Made by a program: the position numbers and the translations under genes. The notes beneath the pieces were generated by a model that was not told the DNA's origin, did not search any database, and saw only the letters and a program-made list of their open reading frames with translations. From Euclidia mi (lineage: Eukaryota > Arthropoda > Insecta > Lepidoptera > Erebidae), in contig OX123186.2 in the NCBI GenBank assembly GCA_944739405.2, forward strand, positions 86,531,034-86,595,033: a stretch of DNA of 64,000 nucleotides, given 5' to 3'. Position 1 is the first letter of the stretch. Each line of letters starts with the position of its first letter. Shown in pieces: positions 1-11,612 of this stretch.

Positions 1-1
1 A

Positions 2-2098
2 CCAAAAACTCCCACGGAGATAAAAAGTTTTTTAGGTTTAGTAGGATATTACCGAAAATCCATAAAATATTTTTCTAAGATAACCCAACCATTAACTAAA
101 TGTTTGAAAAAGAAAAATAAAGTTATTATAACTAAAGAATTTATCAATGCATTTGAGAAATGTAAAGAAATTTTAACTAATGCAACTATTTTACAATTTC
201 CTGATTTCACAAAACCATTTCTGCTAACCACAGATGCATCAAATTTTGCTCTGGGGGCAGTATTATCACAAGGCCATGTAGGCAGTGATAAACCAATAGC
301 TTTCGCAAGTAGAACGCTCAATGAAGCCGAGACGCGATACAGTACAATTGAAAAAGAGCTTTTAGCTATAGTATGGGCTTGTAAATATTTCCGACCTTAT
401 TTGTACGGAAATAAATTTAAAATCCTTAGCGATCATAGACCACTTGCTTGGTTACAATCATTTAAAGAGCCAGGTAGTAGACTGACTCGATGGAGATTAA
501 GATTAGCTGAATATGATTATGAAATAGAATATAAACCAGGTAAACAAAATAACAATGCAGACGCATTGTCGCGTATAAAATTAAATGCTTTAGATGATGA
601 AAATGTATCAATGATAGTAAATACTCCAGAAGATGAGCCAATTCTAATTTCATCGAAAGATGAATTAACTCAATCAGTCCAATCAATCCGTTCGAATAAT
701 AGAAGTTTAGAATCTAACTTTCCTTTACGTTCAATAAGTAGTGGTACCTTAACAGCATCGAAAAGACCCGAATTGCTTGTAGAAACAGTACATTCTGAAA
801 AGAACAGATATTCGTCAGATATACCCATTTTAAAAGAAGCTATTGATACAAAACCAAACCAAATCCTTGTTTTTACGTGGAATAAAAACGAGTATAGTGT
901 TAAGAATTTGTCAAGGCAAAAACAAAAGGTACTTGAAGCACATATGCCAACTAATAGTCCTGAATTAGTTAAACAATTTTTAAAAGAATACATTCGTCCA
1001 AAAATAACTCATTTTATTTATTTTGAAGATAGCAAACATCGCGAACAATTTTCTAGTATAGTTACGAGTATATTTAATAAAGATTTAGTTAAAATTCGCG
1101 AATGTACCGAAAGAGTTATCTATGTGGGAGACGAAAATGAGCAACGTGACATTATTTCAAAATACCACACGGGTAAAACATGTCATACAGGCATTAGAGA
1201 AACAGTTGCACATCTAAAACGTACTTATTACTGGAATAATTTAGAACAAACTATTGCTAGTTTTATAAATTCGTGTGAACTTTGTCAACTTATGAAATAT
1301 GATAGAAAACCCTTAAAGCCAGAATCACAAATAACACAAACGCAAAATAAACCATTTCAGGAGATTTTTATGGATACTTTTACCATTGAAGGAAAGTATT
1401 TTCTAACGATTGTAGATGCCTTTAGTAAATTAGGGCAAGCGTTTGAAATAACGAATAGATTAACTCCCAAATTAGTTAGAGCTTTGCTAAAATATTTTTC
1501 AATTTATGGAGTGCCAATGAGAATTAGCGCAGATCCAGGAAGTGAATTTAATAACAGTTTACTTAAAGAAATGTTAAGTTTCCATAAAATAGATTTACAT
1601 ATTGGGACGCCACATAACCCGAAGTCTATGGGCTTAGTGGAAAGATTTCATTCAACAATTATTGAAATTTATATATTAGCTAAATATGAAAGAAAAATTA
1701 CAGACGCAGCTTCTGTAATGACATATGCGATTATGTCTTATAATCAATCAATACACTCAAGAACAGGTCTAACACCGTTTGAAGTAGTATTTGGTCATAC
1801 GGAATCGTCTAGTACTTTTAACGTTGATTTTAATAAGAGTTATACTCAACAATTAGTAGCCGAACATGTTAAGAGAACAAAATATTTGTACAATTATTTA
1901 TCTGATAAAATGTTAGCATCAAAAACTAAAATAAAAGAAAAACGTGGCGGTGAAACTGAATTTAAAATTAAGAAAGGAGATGAAGTTTTTATAAAAGGTG
2001 TTAATACAAGGCGGAATAAAGACAAACCTCGCTATCAAACTGCTAAAATAATAGATGATTTAACAGAGTATTTCTGTTACGGTAGAAACCCAAAATAG
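2..2098 (+). pseudogene. pol: pol polyprotein, 3' part: RT end, RNase H, integrase
   Basis: The frame is open from base 2, so its start is off the window. It begins in the RT thumb (FLGLVGYYRK). RNase H follows with the DAS aspartate at about 233, EKELLAIVWA, SDHRPLAW and NADALSR. Integrase has an H-H-C-C zinc motif at about 1150-1300. Its catalytic triad is D (codon 1373), D (codon 1532, SADPGSEF) and E (codon 1640, GLVERFHS), which gives the D,D(35)E spacing of retroviral integrases. All these residues are present. The last part is lost: a one-base frame change near 2075 brings the TAG at 2096-2098, while the other frame stays open to about 2195 with integrase-tail-like composition. It would have supplied reverse transcription and integration. 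Only the last stretch is damaged. Confidence 0.94.
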
Positions 2099-2331
2099 AA
2101 GTACTAAAGTTCCATTAAAAGATATAAAACGTCCATCACAGGTACGTCCTGCTGATAGTGACGCAAGTCCGCGCCCTTCAACTTCAAAGGATTGAAGATA
2201 ATCCAGGGATTCTTCCCATTAAAGAAGGATAAGGACAAGTTAGCCTTTATAACTGGCATATAATTAAGATTTTAGAATTAGTAAGTAATAATTTGAATTA
2301 TAATGTAAACAAATATTATATTATTAACTAT

Positions 2332-3859
2332 ATGAAAGATAAGTTAAACATTTATATTTTAGATGGTAATCTTTTAGATGCACAATTACAAACTGAATAA
2401 ATTATGAATATTACGTTAGATAGATTTAATCAATTAATCCCCGATATTAGAGTAAGGAGAGGAATTATTAACCCCCTTGGAACAATTATTAAATCTATTA
2501 CAGAAAATTTAGATAACAATGACGCATTGAGATATGATGATTTAATAAATACAGTACAATTGCAACAAAACGCACTTGTTCATAAAGTAACGTTAATTTC
2601 AGAAATTGTTGAAACTTTTGTTAATTTCACCAACTCAACTAAAAATAACTTTATTATTTTAGATAAAACTATTAGAGAAATAGAAGATATTTTAAATAAA
2701 ACTCAATTTCAAAGAAGTAAAGATCTTGTGTTAAATACTTTTAGTTTATTAACTCATAATTTTCAAGTTTTATTAACTGAACTAGATGAAGTTGAAACTG
2801 CCGTAGCATTTAGTAGGATTAATGTTTTACATCAATCAATTTTAGACTCTAGTGAATTGTTGAATATTTTAAGAGATATAGAGAAAGTTGATAAATTGGT
2901 TTTGCCAATTACTGTAGAAAACTTAATTAACATAGAAAATTGTATAGATATTAAAGCATATATTAAAGGCAAGCAAATAACTTTTATAATGACAATTCCT
3001 ACAGTCCAATTAGATGTATACAATTATTATAAATTGCATCCATTCCCGATGTATAATCCTCACTTAAATCGAACCTTCCTTATTACCCCCAAACATTCCC
3101 AAATCCTAACCAAACGGTCGAAAATATTACCGCTCTCTCAGCCCTGCAAAGAGATTGCTGATGGAAGATTCCTATGCAACGAGAAGCAGATGTCTTTTGA
3201 AGAAGAAAATAAATGTATAGAAGACTTGATGAAATTCTCTACAAAAATAACTTCGTGTTCTCCAATGGTGGTTGAAGCCAATGACATCAAAATAAAACCA
3301 ATACAACCAGATTCATGGATAATCTATACGGGTTTCCAAAGTACTCTAACGGAAATCTGTGAAAACGACATGAGCCAACACAGCATCATGGGCACATTCA
3401 TTTATACTGACGCTCACCAACGATTGTGAAGTAAAAATTGGAAAACTCAGTTTAAGAAAACGTCGTATTCAAACCGGAGAAGTTATTTTCACCAGTATAC
3501 CAAAGATTCATCTACCTGAGATAGTCACACCGCGAGATGTATTAGAAAAGAAGTCAATCAATTTAGACAAGATTGATTTGGAAAACCTGCAGTTTCTGTC
3601 ACACGTTCTAAAAAGTGAAGTGCTAACCAGTGAAAGTGAAAAAGCAATTTACCCAGTGAACTTACAAAGTATAAGCTTAGGAACTGTAATCATTTATGTA
3701 ATTTTGATAATTTTGTTAATCATTTTTGTGTATAAAAAATGTAAAATGTTTTATAATCAAAATCATCACCCTAGACAAAATCAGGATGACGATTTTGATC
3801 TTGTGGAGGGAGGAGTTATGCACCCTGCTAATCCCCTTCAAACCATAACAATAGCATAA
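2332..3859 (+). pseudogene. env: env-like envelope glycoprotein gene, broken
   Basis: The longest open part starts at ATG 2404 and runs to TGA 3429. Shortly after this start comes R-V-R-R followed by GIINPLG, the furin-type cleavage site and fusion-peptide region typical of errantivirus Env, related to baculovirus F proteins. The same frame is open upstream to about 2233 but is cut by TAA at 2398-2400. At about 3400-3425 the frame shifts by one. The other frame stays open to 3859 and carries a hydrophobic membrane anchor (around TVIIYVILIILLIIFVY) and a short charged tail that overlaps the LTR start. The product would have mediated membrane fusion. With one stop and one frameshift it is non-functional as it stands. 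No signal peptide is visible; in this family it usually comes from a spliced upstream exon. Confidence 0.87.
3804..3813 (+). other. Polypurine tract of the gypsy element
   Basis: A purine run (GGAGGGAGG) lies directly before an AGTTATG sequence that resembles errantivirus LTR starts (AGT...). It would prime plus-strand DNA synthesis. It marks the probable LTR boundary. Confidence 0.75.
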
Positions 3860-4375
3860 GACCACCATGGTCCAACCTTTGTCACATGGTATCAAGTGCT
3901 AAACACTTAATTAATATAAAAGTAACGATGACCAAAACGATAACAATTATTTTGAATCATTCATTACTATAATCTTAACGATGGCCAAAACCATAACAAT
4001 TATAGTAATGACATTTCATCTGAATTAAGACCACCTGTGCATGATGCATCATGCAAACATCACGCCACCTTCTCCCCACCATATCACGTGACACTGGCCC
4101 TATATAAACCCAGTACAGACAAATTGTCGTCACTACTCTTCTTGCATTAACTTATACTCGTGTATACACCTCGTGTTAAATAAATACTTTTTTAAAACAC
4201 TTATACACGGTCTATTCATTTGACTAGCTACGCAGTTACCCACACAGATATAGTTATAAGTATATATGTGAGTATCACAATAGGAAAAAGCGTGCAATGC
4301 ATATCCATCCTCGATTACGGACAGATTGAATGGATCACAGCGTTGCATCTGCAGTTTACTATTTCAGTAGGTACT
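3814..4375 (+). repeat. Putative 3' LTR
   Basis: The LTR begins AGTTATG after the purine tract. It holds imperfect repeats of CCAAAAC-ATAACAATTA (about 3928-3951 and 3980-4003), a TATA box TATATAAA at 4101-4108 and AATAAA at 4179-4184, which fits a U3-R-U5 layout. The right end is uncertain: without a 5' LTR it could be anywhere from about 4355 to 4400. Confidence 0.65.
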
Positions 4376-4460
4376 CGTCCACGGCTCAGTGAACACTAGC
4401 CGAGTTCGATCTATCACTACCTACGATACGATTTATTTTGTGACTGATGCTGCTGTACGT

Positions 4461-5563
4461 TAGGCATGGGCGTTTTCGGATTTTTCCGCAAACCGATACA
4501 AATTCGATTTCAGATACTGAAATCGATTTCAAAAACCGATTTTAGAAATCGATTTCTGTAGCGGATGTCGGAGCGACGAGCGTAGTTACTAGTTGCGTTG
4601 ACAAACGCAAACAAGCAAATTCTTATTGTATTGTCATGTCATGCGTCCATATTTCGCTTGGTTTGCGTGACATAGGTATTGAAAAAGAAAACCTACTAAC
4701 TACCTAAAACTAATTGTTAAAAAACTCAGTCGCCAAAGAAACTAAAATTACACAACACGAATTGTTTCTATTTATTTAAACTTTACAATCCTAACCTACT
4801 AACTACCTAAAACTAATTGTTAAAAAACTCAGTCGCCAAACAAACTAAAATTAAGCAACACCAATTGTTTCTATTTATTTACACTTTACAATCCTAACAA
4901 CGTAACAATAAAACTTTTTAAATCCTAATAGTAAAACTTTCACGAAAACCAAATATAGGTACTTAATTTTATTATTATTACGCGCGCACCGCGCACCGCA
5001 CTGCACGTGTCACCTAGGTCAAGTGAACAAATAAACATTGATCAAGTCAAAACTCTCCAAACATAAATCCCTCATAACTATTAAAACTATTTGAATAGTT
5101 GCAATCTGAATTAGATCTTATCGCCTCGATGTTTAGTTTTATTTTTTCTATTCAATCTGCAATTCATAAAACCGCCAAAATCCATAACGCACTAGGTACT
5201 ACGATTGGCTTGCTTGGCAACGATCGATATTCGCTTCATCTCTTTTGCTCTTTAAACGGATCACTAAGTAAGAAAGAAAAGGATATGAAATTCGCTCTCT
5301 CTCATTCTAACTCAGTAGTCGTTGGGTAGTGTGAAAGAGAACGAATGAATATGAAAACTATCGAAAACTTAAGCTTTAGATTTACTTTGTAGTTTGGTTG
5401 CGCTTGCACAGTTTCCGTTTGGTTTGGATTAGATTGTTTGCGTTATCGTGGTATTGTTTTACGTTTTCTAAAATCGGTTTTTTCATATTGGAATATCGAT
5501 ACGATACGATTTCTGACTGCAATCGGATTTCAGTTTCGTTTTGATATATCGGTCTCATGCCTA
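4461..5563. mobile_element. Non-autonomous hAT-type DNA element, 1103 bp
   Basis: The ends are TAGGCATG and CATGCCTA, and they are flanked by an exact 8-bp duplication, CTGTACGT (4453-4460 and 5564-5571). An 8-bp TSD is the hAT signature. Several CGAT-rich motifs (AATCGATTTC, AAAACCGAT and complements) sit just inside both ends, like the subterminal transposase sites of hAT elements. No transposase frame is present, so it would depend on an enzyme supplied elsewhere. Confidence 0.87.
4692..4898. repeat. 103-bp tandem duplication inside the hAT-type element
   Basis: Two adjacent copies (4692-4794, 4795-4898) begin CCTACTAACTACC and end near TACAATCCTAAC. They differ at only a few bases, so the duplication is fairly recent. 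Confidence 0.9.
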
Positions 5564-5571
5564 CTGTACGT

Positions 5572-8021
5572 TCTTCTTATTTTCTTTGTACCATAATAGA
5601 TTTTTATGAGAAGAAAAGTACTGAATAGAATTTCAAAAATACCTGTAATGTTGCTTTTCGTGTTGTGATACACGTGACGCGCGTGATAGTAATTAATATG
5701 AGACGTACTTTTGTGACAGAAAAGTATGCTCTTGTTGATCGTATTACGTAGACAATTTAAGAAAATAATAAAAAATAAAAAAATAGTCAAATTATTCGTG
5801 TTGTAAAAACAAGATCAATCTGACCTACTTGCGTGTTCTTAATAACCTTGCGGTTAAAATGGGTCTGAGCATAACTGCTGTATTTCAATTTTAAGGGGTC
5901 TTTTATGTGATAATCTGACGCTCATAGAAAAGTAGTGTATGTCATTATAATCCCGAATACAGCCTTCACCCTAAAGGCTTTATTCATGGTTACAACGAGT
6001 CGTGTCGTATCCTATAAAAAGTGTTGCGTCGTCACGCCGCATGTAATATCGAGTCATGATCTCGCATCTTTTATCTACATTGTTCCATGTCTGCGGCGCG
6101 AAATAATTTATTCAATAAATTGAAGAGTAGATCGCAGTGCTGATATTCACCGCACATATTGTTGTGAAGAAAAATAATGACACACATCTACAGCATCAGA
6201 TAAGTAAGTATTATGTAACAGAAGATAGACTCATCGACTTTTACTATTAACATCTCGGCGGAGTCACGGTAAAACGTGTATGCTAACCGCGATTCGCGTG
6301 ATCCACCGCACTAATGAGCTGTTGTGGACACCGCGCTGGGATTAGTGAGTAGGTTTTGAATGCCTTGGAATGAAAGTCTGACATACCTCCTGAGACAACT
6401 CCAAACCGCACGACCCCAGCCGATACATTCCATGGTTTAGACTAGTGTCAGTTTATTAAGATGTAATTTCGCCAGTTATGTTCGGCGCGAAGTGTGGGTC
6501 CACCGTCGGGCATAAGAGGCGTGAAGTTTATGTTATTGACAAAAGTCCTCCCAAGGCTTTCCACATAGCCAATCTTAAGCCGCCGCATCCACATTATAAC
6601 ATTGCTTAGTACCATATTTTTTAATAAATATTATATAGCATTTTTCGTAAGCATTGCGTCTGTATGAAATGCTATCATTCCAACTTATAAACAGTACATG
6701 TTCCCAACGTTCTATAAATATAAGGCCTGTTTGACTTGATACGACCATTTATATTTAAACCGAGAGCCCATCATTAATTGAACGGACTCAGGATATTGAC
6801 TCTGAATTAGCCGGCTCACTGGTATTCTAATTATAGATCAGAGGTATTAAACTGGTCGCCCGCATATCTGTCAGATCTATATGGTAAGCAAACATAATCT
6901 GAGAAGTTCTTGGATATACGTATGTTGGCTAGTTACCTAGGCACTATAAAATATTTTTAAAAGAATTCTATGTAGCGTATGTACCTACTTTATCACAGGA
7001 AATATTTTTTAAATTCAATATTAGGCTTAGTCGTTTAGCGACCATGATAGGAAATCTTAAAACAATTCATTATATTCGATTTTCTTTCTGCAACTGCTAA
7101 CCGGAAAATATATTTTTGTACGACCTTTTTAAAATTATATAAAAAGGAGAGTTTATAGTTTACATAGCGTTATAACATATAAATAATCCTTAATCCAGTA
7201 TATTATTTGTATTTTGTCCGAACCAGAAGCAAAAGAGCAATGTATTACAAACACGACATCTAAAAACTTTTCTTTTTATTCTTATATATTTTACCAATTT
7301 ATTTTCACGTGGTTACGCTCATACGTAAGTATTTGAAGATGAATTATATGAGCAGGAGAAATTGTTTTTCCTTTATATCATTCGCAAAATAATTGGCTTG
7401 CCTAAGTAATGTTTCGTGAAACTTATGCGAAGAATAAAAACGTAAAAAAGATACAAAGTTTTATTTTTCTTAGGGAAACTCGGTGAAATATTTTGGCCTA
7501 GCTTACCTGATTATGAGTGTATGTGTTTACTTTTTATTGTAGGTGGATTTATGTGTAATAGGGAGAGTCGTGAAGTATAACCATAAACTATGTTTGATCA
7601 TAGATTTATGGCTTTTAATCTTAACCCTTAAATTCATAATGCATGGTTCAGACTACATAGTATACTGATGGCTGAATGGCATGCGGATAGTATACCGATG
7701 GCTGAATGGCATGCGCCCGTACCTTAAACAAATACAAAACACAATGAAAATCATGTAAAATGAAAATAGACAGTAAAATCTATTTCTGCCAACATAAGAA
7801 TTAAAAAATAAGTTTGTTTACGGTTATCAGGTGTATTTGTTTCCTTTATTTATTATTTTTTCAAATTAAAATTACATTTTAAATATATAATTTACCAAAA
7901 AAAAACACATTAAAAAATATAAAAATAACCAGCATCGCGCACAGGGTCGGGCCAAGCTTATATCATATACTCGTATAAACTAAGAATTATATAGTACGCT
8001 TAAACGGCTGAAACGATTTTC
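5572..8021. other. AT-rich stretch without a recognisable gene
   Basis: No coding frame with family resemblance was seen on either strand. Somewhat GC-richer patches at 6290-6420 and 6480-6600 have no assignable content. A short two-copy repeat lies at 7657-7715. Confidence 0.6.
7657..7715. repeat. 30-bp direct repeat, two copies
   Basis: ATAGTATAC-GATGGCTGAATGG-type units at 7657-7685 and 7687-7715 differ at one base. Confidence 0.9.
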
Positions 8022-8326
8022 TCTACTAATATTATAAATGCGAAAGTGTTCGTAGATATATATATTGAACATGTATTAGAACATAGCTTTGACATTTGAT
8101 TTTTGGCAAGGTAATGTTATTAAGTATGTACCTTTCGGTAACAGAATTGTCTGTGCTTTCGGTAGATAATTGTAGCTAATGTCATGGATACTGACCGAGT
8201 TACTTTGTACCCTATAGTGTTTCTGAAGTCTTAGAATAATCTAGAGTGTCTTCACACAACTTGAGATTGAAAGTAGATTTGTTTTACCCCGAATTAAACG
8301 CGCGCGAAGCCGAGGGCAAAATCTAG
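8022..8326 (+). mobile_element. Non-autonomous Helitron
   Basis: It starts TCTACTAATATTATAAATGC and ends CGCGCGAAGCCGAGGGC...CTAG followed by T. A 5' TC, a GC-rich imperfect hairpin before the end, and a 3' CTAG with T next to it are Helitron hallmarks, and this start and end resemble abundant moth Helitrons. It has no Rep/helicase frame. The base before the TC is C rather than the expected A, so the 5' edge is less sure. Confidence 0.65.
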
Positions 8327-8474
8327 TAGGCTTATAAAAGCAAATCATATAACTAGCCACGTCTCTCGGTTTTCAAAACAGTACCATTTCACCTAATTTA
8401 CTCACACTTAATTGCTCACACTTATACAAATTATTTATAACTAAATTATTATATTATTATAATTATGTATTACG

Positions 8475-8660
8475 TTCGGGGGGACGGGCCTCGTTAGCTT
8501 TCGGGGGGATGGGCCTCGTTAGCTTTGGTCGGCAACCCGTCTAGGAGAAGGAAAACTCTGAAATTAAACCACTCTCTTTTGGGGAATGGGCCTCGTCAGC
8601 TTTGGTTAGCAACCCGTCTAGGAAAAGGAACACTCCGAAATTAAACCAAAATTCAGGGAG
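8475..8660 (+). promoter_or_regulatory. Tandem 5' monomers of the LINE piece
   Basis: Three unequal repeats start at about 8475, 8500 and 8580. Each has GGG-(A/G)GGGCCTCGT-AGCT, and the last two continue with GGCAACCCGTCTAGGA and AAATTAAACC. Monomeric 5' regions act as internal promoters in several LINE families; that role here is inference. Confidence 0.55.
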
Positions 8661-9300
8661 CATACCCGATAACAAACCTCAATCCAAGGTGTCAACCGAC
8701 CCGTGCCGAGGGATTCGTGGCCAGAGGGCAAGCTGGTCGCAAACGGAGGGTGCCTATGTTGGTGGTCACAGGGCACAGCTGTGATTCTACCTTATCCCCG
8801 TAAAGGGCTCTGCGGGGATGGACATTTGAAATCCCTAATGCTCGTGGGAATGCAATGAGAACTAAAAATTATATTTCTCCATACGGGGAGAGCGAAAAGC
8901 GGCCTACGGAAAGCCGGTTTGCAACATTAAATGTTGGAGGAGTAATGGACGGCAAATTGAATGAAGTATGTCAGATGATGAATGACAGAAATATTGATGT
9001 TCTTTGTGTGAATGAGACAAAAAGGAACGGTTGTAGTACCACCAAGCATGACAACTACACGGCGTATTGGTCTGGAGTAGACAGTACCACCAGAGCCTGC
9101 AAGGGAGTTGGTATAATACTGTCAGCGCGAATGAATGAGTGCGTTAAGGAATTTGAATGTAAATGCTAGGCTACTATGGATGAGAATGAAAGTAGGACTT
9201 ACTCGTCACTTTATTGTAGGGGTTTACGCCCCAGTCAATATAGTAGCGGGTATGACACAGCGAGAAAAAGACGAAAGGCAGGAATTTTGGGAGAATTATT
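8476..9300 (+). mobile_element. LINE 5' piece: promoter-like repeats and endonuclease, 3'-truncated, with TSDs
   Basis: A GC-rich 5' region with repeated GGGCCTCGT-AGCTTTGGT blocks leads into an APE-type endonuclease coding region. The unit is flanked by AATTATGTATTACGT (8461-8475) and the same sequence with four extra bases (9301-9319), apparently target duplications. All reverse transcriptase and the 3' end are missing. LINEs normally lose their 5' end, so a 3'-truncated copy with TSDs is odd. The clade is probably RTE-like. Confidence 0.78.
8855..9300 (+). pseudogene. APE-type endonuclease domain of a LINE, fragment
   Basis: From ATG 8855 the frame encodes an endonuclease start with the conserved asparagine (ATLNVGG) and the catalytic-type glutamate (LCVNETKR), followed by YWSGVD and GVGIILS blocks. 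It reaches TAG at 9167-9169. A one-base change just before lets another frame carry on (VGVYAPV, then a REKDER-rich helix) to 9300, where the element stops. Such enzymes nick target DNA to prime reverse transcription. The domain lacks its C-terminal third and the RT that should follow, so it is inactive. Confidence 0.8.
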
Positions 9301-9345
9301 AATTATGTATGTATTACGTAGGTTAATATTAATGTGATTGTAACT

Positions 9346-9609
9346 CCTGCCTCGTTGGTCTCACGGCATAAATGTGCGCGTGGGATTGGGAGGTCTCGGG
9401 TTCGATCCCCGGGTCGGGCAAAGTGTTATTGGATTTTTCCGTTAGGAAATTCTCAGTAGCAGGTCGAAGTCTGGTAATGTGCCCGGTACGGCAATAGCCT
9501 CGCCCCCTATTACGTGGGACAAAAATAAATCTGGCGAAAAGTGGGTGTAGCAATATACCTCTGCCTACCTCTTCGGGGATATAGGCGTGAGACTATGAAT
9601 GTATGTATG
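9346..9609 (+). mobile_element. tRNA-derived SINE, short form
   Basis: A tRNA-like head contains the B box GGTTCGATCCC. The body has TCTCAGTAGCAG, GTGCCCGGTACGGCAATAG and CTCTGCCTACC blocks, and the tail is ATGT repeats. It is flanked by TTGTAACT at 9338-9345 and 9610-9617. Pol III transcription and LINE-borne retroposition are the known mode for this class. Confidence 0.88.
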
Positions 9610-9719
9610 TTGTAACTACACACAAAAATAACGAGTTCACAAGTACCTAAAGTAAGATACAGTTACGGACATCGATAACTAACGGTATAAATACAAATTA
9701 ACCTGTATTTAAGTTAAAC

Positions 9720-10124
9720 CGTGGCCGTGTGGTTGACGGCATAGAATACAAGTGTCACCACCTCCTATCTTCCCGTGGGTGTCGTAAGAGGCGACTAAGG
9801 GATAACACGATGCAAATACCATCTTTGCGTAGAGACGGAAAACTCGACATCAAACCCTATACGACAGCCTTGTTGGTCTCGCGGCATAAATGTGCGCGTG
9901 GGATCAGGAGGTCCCGGGTTCGATTCCTGGGTCGGGCAGTGTTATTGGGTTTTTCTGTCACGAAATTCTCAGTAGCAGCACGGAGTCTGGAAATGTGCCC
10001 GGTACGGCAATAGGCCCTTATTACGTGGGACTAAAGTATATCTGGCGAAAAGTGGGTGTAGAAATACACCTCTGCCTACCTCTTCGGGGTTATAGGCGTG
10101 AGACTATGTATGTATGTATGTATG
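9720..10124 (+). mobile_element. Composite SINE, long form (405 bp)
   Basis: A 5' module of about 140 bp (GTGTGGTTGACGGCATAGAA ... GTCGTAAGAGGCGACTAAGG) precedes the same tRNA-like head and body as the short SINE. It ends in (ATGT)n and is flanked by TTAAGTTAAAC at 9709-9719 and 10125-10135. The TSDs show that the whole two-module unit moved together. Confidence 0.92.
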
Positions 10125-10135
10125 TTAAGTTAAAC

Positions 10136-11439
10136 TCAATAACGGCATTAATGGCTTTATATGGAGATAATTTTAGCCTATTAATAACTCGATTATTACA
10201 GGAAACATTAATGTTCAACTTGTAATTAGAATATCGCTCAACCTCTTTGATTTCAAACATCTATACTTATTAATATTAAGAAGTTGTTTAGCATCTTGAT
10301 TTAAATTAAGATTGTCCTTATCTCAAAAATTCGAACATATTGTCAATTTTTAACTGTTTATTGACCAGTGCCTGTAGCCAAATGGCATCTGATTAGCGAT
10401 ATCGCTGATAGCTAAATGCAAAATTGCATGGAACTGACATGGGCTTTCGATATATCACGTGGTCAACGAAGAAGTAATTCCTTATGGTGCCATGGCAATC
10501 AAGCGTTAGCAAAATAAGACACCAAAGCGAATGCCATTCGACTAGGCCCTCTGAGCTGCCGGTGGCCATTTGTGCGAATCTTTAGACGCCCTAAAGGCAA
10601 AGTAATGAAATTGATTGAATTAGTCGTTTTCTAGTCAGTGCCTGCTTATCTGTGTGCTTTCAGCTACCAGGGAATACAGATCTAGGCGTACGTGCTCTAT
10701 TATATGCCTTGTCTTTCTTGACTTAAAGTCTGATAATACAAAACTCCAGGCTAAAGTACAATCAAATATGGAATTAACCTCAGTTGATATTAACAGAATA
10801 AAAGTGTGTTGAAATTGGTTGCGACACTAAATTTGAGCGCTGGCGGTGAAAATACGGATCCAGAGAAATTTACAAAAAATTATGTATAATTGTTGTGTCT
10901 CATTGCGTTCACGGGTCAACGCCTAAGCAACTTTTATAGCTTACTTCAGTGCTGCGACCTTTTTATTTATTTCAAAGAGGATCCTTGCTCAGACGCCCCA
11001 TAACAATACTAAGCTGCAAATCAACCAAGTCAGTTTTCTAAGCCTCATAATTCATATTTCGTATGAGCACAACAACTTATGTAATGATGGTAGCAGTAAA
11101 GTACTGTGCTATATGCAAAGTGGCGTCTATAACTACCATAATATTTATTCTTGCCTTACCACTGGTTTTGTCTTCTCAGATAGAAGAACAGAATATCAAT
11201 ATCTATGTATTTATAGAGTAGGCGGGACAAGCAAAAAGTCCACTCGTCGACAGAGAAAAACAAAATTAGTTTTGTACTGCTCTATTTATTTTTCAGAAAC
11301 TTCGCGAGTCAACTACAGAAGAAAGCCAAAAGAAAAAAGCTTTTCCACAGAGCGACTGCCTGTCTGATCTCCGCAACTCAAAGGGATAAAGATATTACAC
11401 GATTTAGATAAGTGTTAGTTAATTCAGAGGTACTGACTG
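10136..11439. other. Unassigned AT-rich stretch
   Basis: No credible coding frame, RNA gene or element end was seen. Part of it (10,370-10,680) is less AT-rich but matches nothing I recognise. Confidence 0.55.
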
Positions 11440-11612
11440 CCTATAACGACTGTCGACGATCTTCATGTAGTTTATGTCAGAGGTTATGTCCGAGGCACGG
11501 GGAAAGTAATACACATAACTCTGGCAATTCAGTGTTGCACGCTATGAATTCGAACCTGATAGCCTCTACATGGCAGTCTGTTGGTATGTCTACTAGGCTA
11601 ATATTGCCTGAG
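11440..11612 (-). mobile_element. Degraded tRNA-derived SINE, reverse strand
   Basis: Read on the reverse strand, it has a head with a B box (GGTTCGAATTC) followed by CCCCGTGCCTCGGAC and CATGAAGATC blocks. The same body blocks occur at 39.8 and 47.9 kb. The copy is diverged and its ends are not defined. Confidence 0.6.

Larger units (their letters stand above)
1..4375 (+). mobile_element. Ty3/gypsy errantivirus-like retroelement, 3' half
   Basis: The element runs in from the left edge of the window. Seen in order are the end of reverse transcriptase, RNase H and integrase (pol), an env-like frame with a basic cleavage site, a purine tract, and a putative 3' LTR with its own TATA box and polyadenylation signal. 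This order is that of insect errantiviruses. The 5' LTR, gag and protease lie outside the window. Pol is frameshifted near its end and env has a stop and a frameshift, so this copy is a fossil. The right edge is approximate because no second LTR is present for comparison. Confidence 0.93.

Noticed and set aside
9390..9420. tRNA genes (GGTTCGATTCC boxes at 9.4, 9.9, 19.25, 23.8, 52.3, 58.26 and 61.2 kb)
   Set aside because: No site has a full cloverleaf with acceptor stem. Each is followed by a SINE body and tail.
9729..10225. Frames of 94 and 111 residues over the long SINE, repeated at 19.06 kb
   Set aside because: They are translations of a SINE; the repeat with TSDs explains their conservation.
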